Positions 1 to 11,189 of a stretch of DNA of 64,000 nt are shown here, in pieces. Below the pieces are notes generated by a model, which was not told the DNA's origin, made no database searches, and worked only from the letters and a program-made list of their open reading frames with translations. This DNA is from Bombyx mori (Eukaryota > Arthropoda > Insecta > Lepidoptera > Bombycidae), in contig NC_085119.1 of assembly GCF_030269925.1 (NCBI RefSeq), positions 11,815,001 through 11,879,000 of the forward strand, in the 5' to 3' direction. The position numbers were made by a program, and so were the translations under genes. Within the stretch, counting starts at the first letter, position 1, and each line of letters begins with the position of its first letter.

Positions 1-897
1 TCTGTATTAATTAAAAAGCAAACAAAGAAACCATTGTACCACAATTTCATATTTCATCAAAGCTATAAACATATCATATACAAACAACCTTTAGTAGATT
101 GCTATCAACACTACAACATGGTAGCCAGCATTACGAACAAGCCCTTGACATCGGCTATCTAAAGATTTCAATCGTTATTTTTAACGCTGTAACATTATAC
201 ACCTTGGAGTGTATACTATTTAACACCTTGTCTTCGGTCAATAAGTAGATAATGCACCCTATTAAAGGGCGTATCGCTTGGTCAGTGACTGGCGATTCAC
301 TGTCCTTAGACTATCTGACACACGAGCCTTTACCTTTGGTATAAATATTGTATTATTTCAATTTAATAGTCTCATTTATAAATTGATATTTGAATGATTG
401 TTAGAAATCAAACTGAATGAATACTATTCATCTGCATTAATTAGTAAAATTCTGTAAATAATTTCGGAAAAAACACAAGAAAAATTGTGTATAACAAAGA
501 ACCTTCTAGAATATTTTTGGGTAAAATTTTAATAATTACAATTTGCATAATTTAAAACTGTAACTCGATTCAGCTTCGAGCCTATCGGATCGTATGTGAC
601 GCTTCTAACATCTGCCTAACCCGTCCACACGTAATCAAAATAAAAATATTATTTTAGTAGATTTATTCGATAGTGGGCAGCAGATGTGTCGGCGCTTACT
701 CTAAGCTTTCTGTTTTTCTTCCCTTCATTGTTCGGTCAGGAACTTTAGAAACATCCACTTTAACTTCCGTTCGATATCCTAGTTATTACTTTGCAAGAAT
801 GTAAGTAAATTATTAGATATTTATGAAACACTTTAGAAGAAAGTAAGGATTAAATTAAAATGGATGTTCAACATAAGATAAATAAATTACACTAGGA
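1..897. other. AT-rich non-coding stretch
   Basis: No open frame with recognisable protein similarity and no repeat I can name. The sequence is ordinary AT-rich lepidopteran intergenic DNA. Confidence 0.5.
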
Positions 898-1149
898 TTT
901 TTACTGGTGGTAGGACCTCTTGAGAGTCCGTGCGGGTAGGTACCACCACCCTGCTTATTTCTGCCGTGAAGCAGTAATGCGTTTCGGTTTGAAGGGTGGG
1001 GCAGCCGTTGTAACTATACTTGAGACCTTCGAACTTATATCTCAAGGTGGGTGGCGCATTTACGTTGTAGATGTCTATGGGCTCCAGTAACCACTTAACA
1101 CCAGGTGGGCTGTGAGCTCGTCCACCCATCTAAGCAATAAAAAAAAAAA
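898..1149 (+). mobile_element. Bm1 SINE, 5'-truncated
   Basis: The body of the Bm1 SINE reads in sense order: TACTGGTGGTAGGACCTCTT, the GTGAAGCAGTAATGCGTTTC block, the CTCAAGGTGGGTGGCGC block, the CTCCAGTAACCACTTAACACC block, then TAAGCAATAA and an A-tail. The tRNA-like head is missing, as is usual for 5'-truncated copies. The open frame on the other strand is a by-product of the repeat, not a gene. Confidence 0.9.
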
Positions 1150-3613
1150 CACATTCAAATCGTTATTAATTATAATTGTACATTTTCAACAATTATAAAA
1201 AACTGTAAACAGCATATAAAAAAGAAATCAATTAAATGACAACAAAGAATTTTATAACAACTATTTAATAGGTAACAAATTGCAGTGACTAATCAGGAGT
1301 AACTGTTCTAACAATTTAAATCTAGCATAGCTAGTCAGTGCTCTTGTCCCATCTATTTTGATGAAGATGAAAATTATGTTGTGAAATTGTTCACGTTATA
1401 CCTTAGCTGATGAAAAATGTATAATAAGAAAACAGAAAGTTTGAAACAACAGAGTAAATAAATAAAAAATCGAAAAATTACCCTAAAACAATCAAAACAG
1501 AATAATTTAATTCAAAATAGGCTATATGATAAACATGAGGTTTATCACGCACACTGCGTCCTACCACCAGTAAAATAATAGTGTGTTATAAATACCAGCG
1601 GACTTTCCATCTACCTCGGCGGCTTAATATTATGCATATTAAATTGATTTGCAGGATTATCTGCGTGTTTATCCTTACACGTCTGTCATGTGTAGTATTC
1701 AGTTAAGAAGCATAAGTTGCATTCCGACTTCTATAGTTGTATTGTTTGCATTTTTAGATATTTTTTCATTCTTTAAAAATAAGTTGTGTAATTCATTAAA
1801 AGTCGTTGATGCTATGATTAAAATATATAGTGTTGAGAAACAAATTAAATAAATTAGCAAAATTATATTATGTCGTCTTAAAAGAATTTAATAAACTTTA
1901 ATAAACTTTCGCTTGTTAATAAAATTAATAAAATTGAAAGACTATTCAACGCAAGTGACTACGTCAATGTTCAGATTAACAGATTTTTACTTCTCGCATC
2001 TCAGGCGGTTGGCTTGTACTAGTCGTTTTTCGAGTATAAATTAATTTAAATCGACCTTTGTTTAAAGGAATTCCCAATACATTACCCAAGGGACAGTTTA
2101 ATGTGACTTCTGAGATTCTCCACTGAATAGACAGTAGCGTCGGGAAGCCGCGAATACTTAACACAGAAAATAGTCTCCAACATTTTTCCAGTTTCATTAT
2201 TGGCCGTAACGAGGCGCTTTTTCATTTTACTTCACGCTTAATTAGACTTGAAGGTGCGCAACCTTATCTTACGGCTAGGTGTTAAGACTAATTGATAATC
2301 GAAACAAATGGACTGCTTTTAAACGGACTAATAGCGAAGGTCTCGTGTGAACGAGGAATAAATGAATTCAACTTTTCAGATGTCAGCCTGGGATGATAAT
2401 ACTTTAGATAGTCATACTCGGATTGGAGACCACTAAAGTACGAGATTACTTCACAATCTCATTACAGTGAGCCTCCGTGCCGCTTAATATCGGCTTCAGG
2501 AATACATTTTAATTTGCCTGTCAGTTCTCGTTAATGCGCCTCAAATTTTATTTTTGCGTGACGTGCAGGATCGCTAATTACTTACATTAAATTTTGACAT
2601 GAACGTCAGAAGTATAAAAGGAGATGTTATTAAAAGAAGTTACGGTGTCAACAAACTCGACAAGAGTTTAACTTTAGACGGCTTCTCGTTGTTTCGCGTT
2701 ATGTTTAAGATCATTATAAAAGCCGTCGAAAATACGCTTGTAGCTATACAGAATATATATATTGAAGTCTACAAAATATCATTGATGGTTTTTGTTTCGT
2801 TCCTCTTGATAATGTGCCCATTTAGATGCCGGGTATCGTTCATAAGCAGTCATTGAAAATCTGAACTGGACAGCGATAAACACCAAGATCTTCCATTCAA
2901 AAATATTGCAACCTCGCAGTGTTAAATAACATAAAAGTACAGCAATATTTTCAGAATAATTACGTCAATAATTGGCACGCAATGTAAGTCAAAGTATCGC
3001 TCTCATTATTACTATGGAGATTTTACCACCAACCGAGACAGATTAATCGTTTTAACTATATCATATCTTTATATTCGGCCGTACGATATCCCGATGTCAA
3101 TTATATGTTAAACATATAAATGTCTATTATTCACAAAGCCTTTGAACTTTGCTGAGACTGTGCATTTAAGAAGAACTAGCAGGCCTCGTTAGCGTCACAT
3201 AAAACTTTTGTTTATTCCGTAGTTAGTCAGCATTGAATATGCAAATATAAGATATTTTACTGTCTCTATTTAAATTGTGTACTCAATAAAATATATTTTA
3301 GCGTAAATAAAATTGGAAACTAAATAATAAGCTATATTTAGTAGGCGATCTAGTTCCACACTGTCGCTGATTGTACCTAAGCGCCTTTCATGAATACAAT
3401 CATTCGCAAAAAAAAAATCAAATCAAATACAGATATTAAAAAAAAAACCACATGTCCGCTGAGTTACTTGCCAGTTCTTCTCAGGGCGGAGGCTAGTTTT
3501 TGTGAATTGGCGGTAGTTCTTTTTGACGTTCAACAAGTATATACTTTCATTTATGTTGAATTTTTTTTTTTTATTTGATTTTATCATTAAGCTATAAAAC
3601 TTATAATATACAT
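1150..3613. other. AT-rich non-coding stretch
   Basis: No supported gene. A very short Bm1-like piece (CCTACCACCAGTAA) lies near 1560. An 85-codon ATG-initiated frame at 2599-2856 has no motif I recognise and occurs where chance ORFs are expected. Confidence 0.45.
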
Positions 3614-3643
3614 CTGTGTGTGTGTGTGCGTGCGTGTGTGTAT

Positions 3644-3706
<63 letters not shown>

Positions 3707-3741
3707 TGTGTGTGAGTGTGTGTGTGTGTGTGTGTGTGTTA
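3614..3741. repeat. (GT)n microsatellite
   Basis: About 125 bp of nearly pure GT dinucleotides with a few GC, AT and GAG interruptions. The cysteine/valine-only open frame across it is an artefact of the repeat. Confidence 0.95.
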
Positions 3742-5237
3742 AAGCTATATATCCTTTAATTAACGTAAATACTTGTTCAAAAAAGTTTATTATTTATTAA
3801 GAAACTCATCTTTTTTATCATGTATGGGAGACGATCTTACGACCTAACTAATGCTAAGTCGTCATTCTCGCTTAAGAACGTCATAAATGCCAATGTTTTA
3901 TCAGTTTTACTTAGAAAATAAGTTTCGTTCGTACTTTTGTATAAGATGAATAATCTCTATCCAAAAATAAACGATCGTTCTCTGTACAGATAAATTCTTT
4001 CTTGCTTTATCTCTAACGTTAAATCCATCGACTTATTCGCGAACATTAGTCCCAAAAAGCGTTCCCATTGAAAGCATCCATTCACTATTCACAATATCTC
4101 AAAAGAATTGATACAATAGAACTTTAAATTGTATGTTATCGTAAATCGTTGGCTATTAATTTTTATTCTCACTTTCAAGCAACAAAAACACATCGAATCT
4201 GTCATCGATATGAACGTAAGACTTCTTGCGGCGAATATAGTCAAAATATTGCACCTCTTAGATTGAAGATAGCGTTAATCGCTTTTGTGGTTATCTCCTA
4301 GTAAGAAGAAGGTGACAAACTTGAATAATGTGATTTTTTTCACTGCAAGCACTCTCCACAGAGCTAATGTTCTTTCAATAAAAAAATGTCAATGTACATT
4401 TTTAGGTTTGTATAACAATTTTTGTAAGAACAAACAAATCCTCATGTTTTGGAACGAAGTTCCCTGTGGGACGATGCGGAAGGGTACCCTTACTGGAAAA
4501 AAACGTCCGTAACGTAAGATTCTTTTTAAGAGGTACTTAATGTACTATTGAAAGTGTCGTAATTCTTTTTTAATTACAAATTTACTTTTTATCCCAATAA
4601 ACGACAATGACTTGTGGCGATTATTTTTGGTTGTCGAAATATCTTGTTCTCAGCGCAGAAGCGAAAAGGGCATCTCAGGGTCACGAACTACTCATACGAG
4701 TTTGCATAATATTATGTTCTCGCTACCGAACCAAGGTAGCCCATCTGGCACATAATGTATTCTCATGTTGAACATGGAAGCCATTGACATATAAGCCATA
4801 CTAATAGTATATGCCATAGTGAGTTTGTTTGTTAGACTGTGAGTTTGTTTGTTTGCTTGTGAGTTTTTTTGTTGTTTGTTTGATAAGCTTTCACAGCTTA
4901 ACTTCTAATGATTACTATGTAATTTTTAAGTGCACGTTAATCGTAAAAATGTTCAGCTCAAAGACCAATATCGTGGTCACTGTAAACATATTCAAAGTAA
5001 AATCTAATGGTGTAGCTCTTATAAAGAGAAATAATCCGTGAACTGTTTTTTTGCCCAATGTGATTTTCCGTCTTTGACCATAATACACAAATATATTCAA
5101 TTCATTTTTCAGTTCAACTGTTTCTTATTTTGCGTACTTGTGTACAAATTAGTACTATCAGCCTGCCAATATGCCATGAAGCAATCGTATATTACATTTT
5201 TAAGACAAAACAGGCAAAATTTCAGATTAATTCTCAA
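3742..5237. other. AT-rich stretch with one small repeat
   Basis: Non-coding. Positions about 4441-4514 match 33356-33430 in reverse complement (see separate entries). A degenerate GTTTGTTTG-rich patch lies at about 4820-4880. Nothing else is recognised. Confidence 0.4.
4441..4514 (+). repeat. Interspersed repeat, copy 1 (GGACGATGCGG family)
   Basis: The stretch GGAACGAAGTTCC...GGGACGATGCGG...GGGTACCC...AACGTCCGTAACGTAAGATT recurs in reverse complement at about 33356-33430 with only scattered differences. Two copies 29 kb apart in opposite orientation show a dispersed repeat, probably a transposon end. I cannot name the family. Confidence 0.7.
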
Positions 5238-5481
5238 ATTTTTTTTTTTTTTCTTTGTCGAGTGGACGAGCTCACAGCCCACCTGGTGCTAAGTGGTTAC
5301 TGGAGCCCATAGACATCTACAACGTAAAAGTGCCACCCACCTTGAGATATAAGTTATAAGGTCTCAGTATAGTTACAGCAGCTGCCCCACCCTTCAAACC
5401 GAAACGCATTACTGCTTCACGGCAGAAATAGGCAGGGCGGTGGTACCTATCCGTGCAGACTCACAAGAGGTCCTATTGGCT
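5238..5481 (-). mobile_element. Bm1 SINE, 5'-truncated, minus strand
   Basis: A T-tract (reverse of the A-tail) is followed by the Bm1 3' end in reverse complement (GTGGACGAGCTCACAGCCCACCTGG), then the body through the ACGCATTACTGCTTCACGGC block, ending at AAGAGGTCCTA. The head is lost. Confidence 0.9.
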
Positions 5482-5779
5482 TGATTGCTAACGAAAGGCA
5501 ACAGAATTTCTTAAAAAATGCATAGGTACCTATAGAGAGGGTAAAATTTTATCTTTCAAAACAAAAAAAATGTTTAATAAGAATATTGAGCTAAGGTTAA
5601 TTGAAATCACATCAATAGAAATTCTAACGTTTTATTCAATATAAATACTGAAGGCAAACGCTTTTCCTAATCAGTAAATGCCACCTGGCTGTCTAATTTC
5701 TGTTCAACCGAAAATGATTTCGATCACCCTACAATTAATATCAGGGACAAGTATAGCTATGCGTTGTGCAATCCCTAAA

Positions 5780-6706
5780 TAAGGGGTGAGCCACACCTGT
5801 CCGGCACCCTCACCGACACGCGACTACTGTGAGTGCACGAGCTCAACGACCACAATTGCGCGACCTGCAAGCCCGATAAAAACGTATTTATACGAGAGAG
5901 GTCTGTTTCATCGTTAGAGCTCATTTTGAACTGGTGACCGAGCTTTAGGGTGGTAATGTGTTCGAAAATCTGTACTGCAATGCGCATTGTTATGGATATT
6001 GTGGAATTTTGAATCAAACAAGTTCGTTGGTATTTAATTCGGTATTGTTATTTGAATTTCAATTTTTGACCCGGCGAAACTAGTTGATCAGGTTACCGCT
6101 TTTATTATTAGCATGAATATTTATTAAATTTACGCATCTGTACAGCCCTATTACGGTTATGTTAATTAGTGCTACTACTAATCTATATCACTTTTTAGTG
6201 TTAAGGGATATTATGTTTTAGTTGTTAAAAAAAATTATTTATATTTTATTTGGAAGTTTTTTTTTTTTGTTTCGACCACATTAAATAGACATAGATTGAC
6301 AAAACGCCTAACTGTAACGCTTAAGCCTTGTTCGGACTAGGCGCGTATTTTAGTCGAGTACCGAGTAATTTAGTAGCTAAATGTGTCTAAGCACCAAAAA
6401 TTTAGTCGAGTAGGTTAGTAAATAATTTAGTCAAGTCAATCCATTTTGTTCTGTTTTTTCGGGCGAGTAGCGAGTAGTTTATCCACTAAATTACTCGGTA
6501 CTCGACTAAAATACTCGCCTAGTCCGAACAAGGCTTTAGTTGCTGGCTTAACGATAACTCGGAAACTGAAGCGTACAAAACCTTTCAAATTATTCAATCA
6601 CATAAAATGTAATACTTAAGTTATGAAATTTATAACAATAATGTATTTTTGTAAACGTTTGCCGACGCGTGTCGCTCACACGACCGACAGGTGTGTCTTA
6701 CCCTTA
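5780..6706. mobile_element. Possible degenerate TIR element, 0.93 kb
   Basis: A left end at 5780-5822 and a right end at 6666-6706 are imperfect inverted repeats. Both, read inward, share TAAGGG, CACACCTGTC and CGACACGCG in the same order over about 42 bp. The interior has no transposase frame, so this would be a non-autonomous or decayed DNA transposon. It contains a younger MITE at 6324-6535. The superfamily is not assignable from the ends alone, and no convincing target-site duplication is visible. Confidence 0.5.
6324..6535. mobile_element. MITE, 50-bp TIRs, TTA target duplication
   Basis: This 212-bp element begins with AGCCTTGTTCGGACTAGGCG. Its last 50 bp are the reverse complement of its first 50 bp with one mismatch (position 21). 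TTA flanks it on both sides (6321-6323 and 6536-6538). A 3-bp TWA-type duplication and short size fit a PIF/Harbinger-type MITE. There is no coding capacity. Near-identical TIRs suggest it is younger than the element around it. Confidence 0.85.
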
Positions 6707-7420
6707 ATGGTGTAAATGAGGGAGAGGGTCAGAGGCTGCACGTAAAATTTGCATAAATTATTATTTACTGAACTGCGCGCCTCACGTAAAATCACACATA
6801 TTTCTAATAGGAATGCAGGGTTACCTTAACTTAAGACTAGGTTTTGAAATAAATTTAAAAGTTTTATTCGAATTTTATGCAGTCGCAGTAGGCAGTTTAT
6901 TTAACACTTCATTTATCTGATTGAAGTTATCGCTACAAGTTTTCTTTCCAATTTACGAAATTTTGACCGTTTTGAAACGAGATGCGTTTTAATGAACGGA
7001 TTCATCAGATGCTTTTCTTGTTTATAAATTGTCATTAGTTCGCTCCAACTAAGAAAGAAACCATAACCATTTTATAGACAGTTACATTGGAATTCCAATG
7101 TGTAGAATATTTATCAATATCGTTTTTTTGTTTCCATTATTTTTAGCTTAAAAGTTAACATCGGACAGTATTAATTGTTCGGTTTATCGTGAGAACTACG
7201 AATTCTAGGCCAAGAATAGATATTATGTATTTAGAAGCAACAGATGAAAATAACTGTGTACACTAGCAGACAAAAGAACCGGTAAATGCCGGTTTTTAGA
7301 GAATTCGATAGACGCCTTGTATGTTATACATACCACATTGTCTTAGCCCGCGAGCACAAATACATACGTTTTAGTCATCATCATTTAAGTCAGTTACTTT
7401 TGGCAGAGCAGCCCTGGTCA
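6707..7420. other. AT-rich non-coding stretch
   Basis: Nothing recognised except a short hairpin near 7277-7300 (ACCGGTAAATGCCGGT), which has no clear meaning in a eukaryote. Confidence 0.4.
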
Positions 7421-7850
7421 TTTTTTTTCCTACCTATGCTGATAGCCTTGAGAGGCTATATCAGCTTCACCCCAACGTGTAGGCGAGGTCACGGGGCTCA
7501 AACCGCAGTGGGGCTAATACTGATGACCCCAACAAGAGCAGTGCTTCGCAGAATCTACCACCGGATCGGAAATACGAGCCACTGAGCAGATCCTTTGAGA
7601 AACTCAGTGGGTAGTTTCTGTGAGTTAATTCACTCGTCGAGGACGGTGACCGGTGCTTGTGGTACCTAAAAGCACAGTTAATGGATCGGGAGGATCCGTA
7701 ATGACGTGTTTTGGGCGACGTCGACTATTTACCATTCGGTCTACAGGATCGAGTATGATCGTGGTCATATGGAATCCTTGTTTATTGTAGTTTTGACAGT
7801 TGTTCTCCATAACTCGCGAACTGAGGTTTGGCACAGGCACTCGTTAAATG
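7421..7850 (-). mobile_element. Jockey-type LINE 3' end (BMC1-like), minus strand
   Basis: A T-tract and CCTACCTATGCTGATAGCC mark the A-tailed 3' end in reverse complement. This 3' UTR recurs at 31.3, 38.2, 52.6, 52.8 and 55.5 kb. On the minus strand, 7625-7765 encodes the end of a reverse-transcriptase ORF with RRRPKHVITDPPDPLTV, closely matching RRRPRHVLTDPSDPITV near the C-terminus of the intact Jockey ORF2 in this window. It is therefore a 5'-truncated LINE copy. The BMC1/L1Bm family name is my best guess, not verified. Confidence 0.75.
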
Positions 7851-9129
7851 GGGTTTTGGTGAGGTGTTTAACTTGATCAGTTCTACGTTTTAATATGATT
7901 GTTCAATTAAATAGTACTCGTTCGTTGTCATCAAACTTATTAATCTCGAGTTTGAGTGCCCGTTGCTTTAATTAGTCAGATGATGAATTTAAAAAAGGAA
8001 AATCGCATAATTGTTTACATCCGTTTCAAATGTCATTACATTATTTTTTTTTGATTTGGCAACAATACATGATGCAGTTGACATTCAACTTTTTTTTTTA
8101 ATAACAGCGCTACCTAGAACAGAGGAATGGCCTTTCTATCCGCTCATTAGCCAAAAGTCGTTACGTGCATTACCGACGCTGTCGGGCACCGAGCAAAAAG
8201 TGAAAAGTGCGTCCGCCACCGGAAGGCCTGACCCAAGATAGCGTATGTTAAAGAGAAATAAGAGATACGACAACAATAACTAGAATTTTACTCACTCTTC
8301 AATATTATACCTGTATCTCTGTTAGGAATCTTTACGTTCAGAATTGAAAACGTCTCAAAAACAAACAGCGATATCATATTTTATTAGTAAATTTTAATTC
8401 CTGCAAAATAAGCAAACATTTACGTATTCCCCAGCAATCAGTGCAAATATATCACCCGAGTTTGCCGCCTCAGGCCACTTTAAGCATCGTGGGAGGAACA
8501 TTCGCATTGCATAATGTTTCAACTTTATACTTACTAAATAATTAATACCCAACAAAATATTTCAGCCCTATTCAGACAAAGTGGGATGAAATAGCTTTAC
8601 GATCAACTTATCTGATTCAACCCTCGTTTCCTTCACTGCGGCTCGCCAGGGACGCTATCCATCAGATGGCCAGTATAATCATTTGCCTTCGAAAACAGTA
8701 AAAATTTCAAGAGTCCAATTTGACCAGAAAACCAGAAAATAATTCTACAAGCTAAAATATTTTTAGATTATTCTTCATCTCCAAGAAAAATTCCCATGGC
8801 ATCAAACGCATCGTTTTGTCAACATTAACATAATTATTGCCATCTACAATAAACTCGATCCAGAAACCAATTCAGTGGCCCGTGAATCTACTTAACAAAA
8901 TGTAGCCCGCAGCAGAAATATCTCAAAATAACCATTATAAATAATAGGCAGGTAAATATTAGTGACTAATATTCATAGAACAGGTGTCTGAAGCAATTTG
9001 AGATTAAGTTATCAAGTTTTCTTATGTATGATCGATAAATTTCAAGTTGAAGATTTATGAGTTGATATACAGGTATGCAGCTTGTACGAGGCCAAGTATG
9101 GTGGAGATTTCAATACAATTGAGACAACA
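7851..9129. other. AT-rich non-coding stretch
   Basis: No gene or repeat is recognised. Several short open frames have no motif support. Confidence 0.4.
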
Positions 9130-9525
9130 ACCTCATGTCTCAATGTGGCTGACGACAATAATAATAATATGTAAAATCTATCGGCTGCAGTAGCTACTAA
9201 GCTGCAAGTTGTATCTCCTGCTCCTCACTTCGGCTTCCTCAATGCTGAGGGTCGTGACCACCTCCTCGCAACAAGAGTTTGTTGGGGATCACTCTACGTC
9301 ATTTATTCCTATCTACCGCCAACTGTAGAGCATCGTGAACTGTAGTGTCGAGAGTAGTGTAGATCTGGTCAGTCCAACGTGTTGTATCTCCAAGAACTCC
9401 AGATAGAGACGAGGCTTTCCCCCATGTGCCTACGGAGAGCTCTGGAATACTTTGGCCACATTGCCAGAAAGACTAACGGCAACTTGGAGAAGCTAATGAT
9501 CACTGTAAAAGTGGACGGAAAAATG
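9130..9525 (-). pseudogene. LINE ORF2 C-terminus with internal inversion
   Basis: On the minus strand, 9385 down to about 9236 encodes TRWTDQIYTTLDTTVHDALQ followed by a DRNK-stop-RR motif and ends GGHDPQH-stop. This is the end of a non-LTR retrotransposon ORF2. On the plus strand, 9388-9522 encodes the part expected just upstream in such ORFs (EYFGHIARKTNGNLEKLM, then KVDGK). The two pieces adjoin head to head, so the 5' segment is inverted relative to the 3' segment. An ATT-rich tail lies at 9150-9175. One in-frame stop replaces an expected Trp. The LINE clade is not certain. Confidence 0.7.
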
Positions 9526-10026
9526 CTGTATATAAATACAAAAAAATGTGATGTAAAAAAATTACTACTAATATTACATATTCCCATTGATTCGTTAATT
9601 CTGAATCACTAACAACTCTAATAGAATTAGTACTTGATAATTCTTATCGGTGGTCCTCTTCATTCCAAGATCGAACGTAGTTTTAGGAACTGCTGTCGTT
9701 TCCTTGCATCTATTTTAATTATACTATCGTATACCGACCTCACACCGAAGACTTAGTTTGGTCAGTCTATGACATTAGTATCTAGCATTTCCAATTGGAC
9801 TTGACTTTGTTCTGACCTCTACTAATTGGATTAATTGGAAAAAAACAAGAAAACATAATTTTGTACAAAATTCCTCAACAAATCAAGCTATGATGGACCA
9901 ATGGTCTTTTGCCCACTTAGTGTATTAACTGATCATTATAAGGCGAACGCTCGCTATGAGACAAGTAAATATTTAGGTCTGCTCGCCCCTGGTAATCAGC
10001 AACGTGCCTTCCCTTCCAAGACAAGG
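9526..10026. other. AT-rich non-coding stretch
   Basis: Nothing recognised between the LINE remnant and the start of the Jockey/R1 nest. Confidence 0.4.
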
Positions 10027-10482
10027 TTTTTTTATTATTGAAAGATTACTGGCGACCCGAAGGCCTTTCCAGTTTCACCAGGACAGGTGGGCAAGCAAAG
10101 GTTCAGCCAGGAGGGATGGGATTTGCTAACAGCTGCCCGAGGGCCTCCGAAGGAGACCTAACAACTTGTAGTGTGTACGTTAGTATAATAAAAATCGTCG
10201 TACAGACAATACATGTTTCAATCAACAACCTCTACTCCCAGCACCTCAACTCCTTCTCCTTCGTCATGGATCCTTTTGGACAGCCGCATACGCAGCCACT
10301 TCTTCTGTTTGTCTAGTACTTTTTTCATAAGTACAACCACAATCACAAGTACAACCAAAATCACAACTCAAGAGCAGCTGCTTCGCGAATAAATCTACTA
10401 CCGAATCGGAATCACGACCCACTGTGAAGATCCGGCGAGAAACAGCGGGCTGATGCATAGGTTAGGTTAGGTTTGCCGAGTT
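10027..10482 (-). mobile_element. Jockey-type LINE 3' part, minus strand (outer element of nest)
   Basis: The reverse complement matches the 3' UTR of the intact Jockey element (45849-46078). Shared blocks are a terminal T-tract (A-tail), CCAGTTTCACCAGGACAGGTGGG, GGATTTGCTAACA, CTCCGAAGGAGACCTAACAACT, then CTACTACCGAATCGG and CAGCGGGCTGATGCATAGG. A 202-bp segment (10167-10368) absent from the intact copy lies between two ACAACT hexamers. The copy is interrupted by an R1-clade LINE and resumes at 14291. Confidence 0.85.
10471..10482. repeat. Target-site duplication of R1-clade copy 1, left
   Basis: GTTTGCCGAGTT is repeated at 14291-14302, immediately after the A-tail of the inserted LINE. Confidence 0.85.
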
Positions 10483-10722
10483 CCGGACACAAAGCGGTCG
10501 CCGCGCACAGCCGCCGCGCCACACTGCGTGCTATGCGACGTGGCGAAGCGGCGGGCCGATCATCGGGCTGGGGGCCCGGCCTGTCTTTCCGCCCCCTCCT
10601 CCACAAAGAGGAGGCGTGGCGGGAAAAAGAAGAAAATAGCAGAGGAAGAGCCGGCCAGTCAGTTCCCGCCGCGGCCGTCGGGCCGCAAGGTGGGACGGAA
10701 GACGAGGGAGCGATGGACGTGA
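10483..10722 (+). pseudogene. R1-clade ORF1 (gag-like) C-terminal remnant
   Basis: The frame is open from the truncation point and begins with a zinc-knuckle-like motif: Cys-Val-Leu-Cys, then DHRAGGPAC (C-x2-C-...-H-...-C), as in the last knuckle of R1-clade ORF1 proteins. A lysine-rich tail (RRRGGKKKK) follows, then TGA at 10720. The N-terminal gag portion was lost through 5' truncation at insertion. No start codon of its own is expected. Confidence 0.7.
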
Positions 10723-11189
10723 CACCTCAATAATGGATCACGTCCATCGCTTCCTCCAAGCGAACGTGAACCACTCCGCCAGGGCGCAGGATCTCCTCGT
10801 CCACACCATGGCGGAGTGGTTCATCGACATCGCGATCGTTGCGGAGCCATACTTCGTACCTCCCAACCGGGAGGATTCCTGGGCCGGAGATGTTGATGGC
10901 TCCGTGGCGATCGTGATGCGACAGTCAGCGGCGTTACCCCCCCTTGGAATGGTAGCCAGGGGATCCGGGTACGTTGTAGTTAGGGTCAACGAAACCGTCG
11001 TGATCGGGGTGTACTTCTCTCCGAACAGGAGTCTCGCTGAGTTCGAACGGTTCCTGGGTGGGCTCGAGGCGTTGGTTCATCGCTTCGAGTCTCGCCCGGT
11101 GATACTGGCGGGGGACCTCAACGCTAAATGTACAGTGTGGGGCTCCCCCCGCACGGACTCGCGCGGCGAGTTCCTGTCGGAGTGGGCTT

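Noticed and set aside
2599..2856. 85-residue ATG-initiated open frame
   Set aside because: No domain, no splice or expression evidence, and AT-rich context; consistent with chance.
3618..3800. 60-residue Cys/Val open frame
   Set aside because: It is a translation of the (GT)n microsatellite.
7277..7300. Hairpin plus T-run resembling a bacterial terminator
   Set aside because: The DNA is eukaryotic and no transcription unit ends here.
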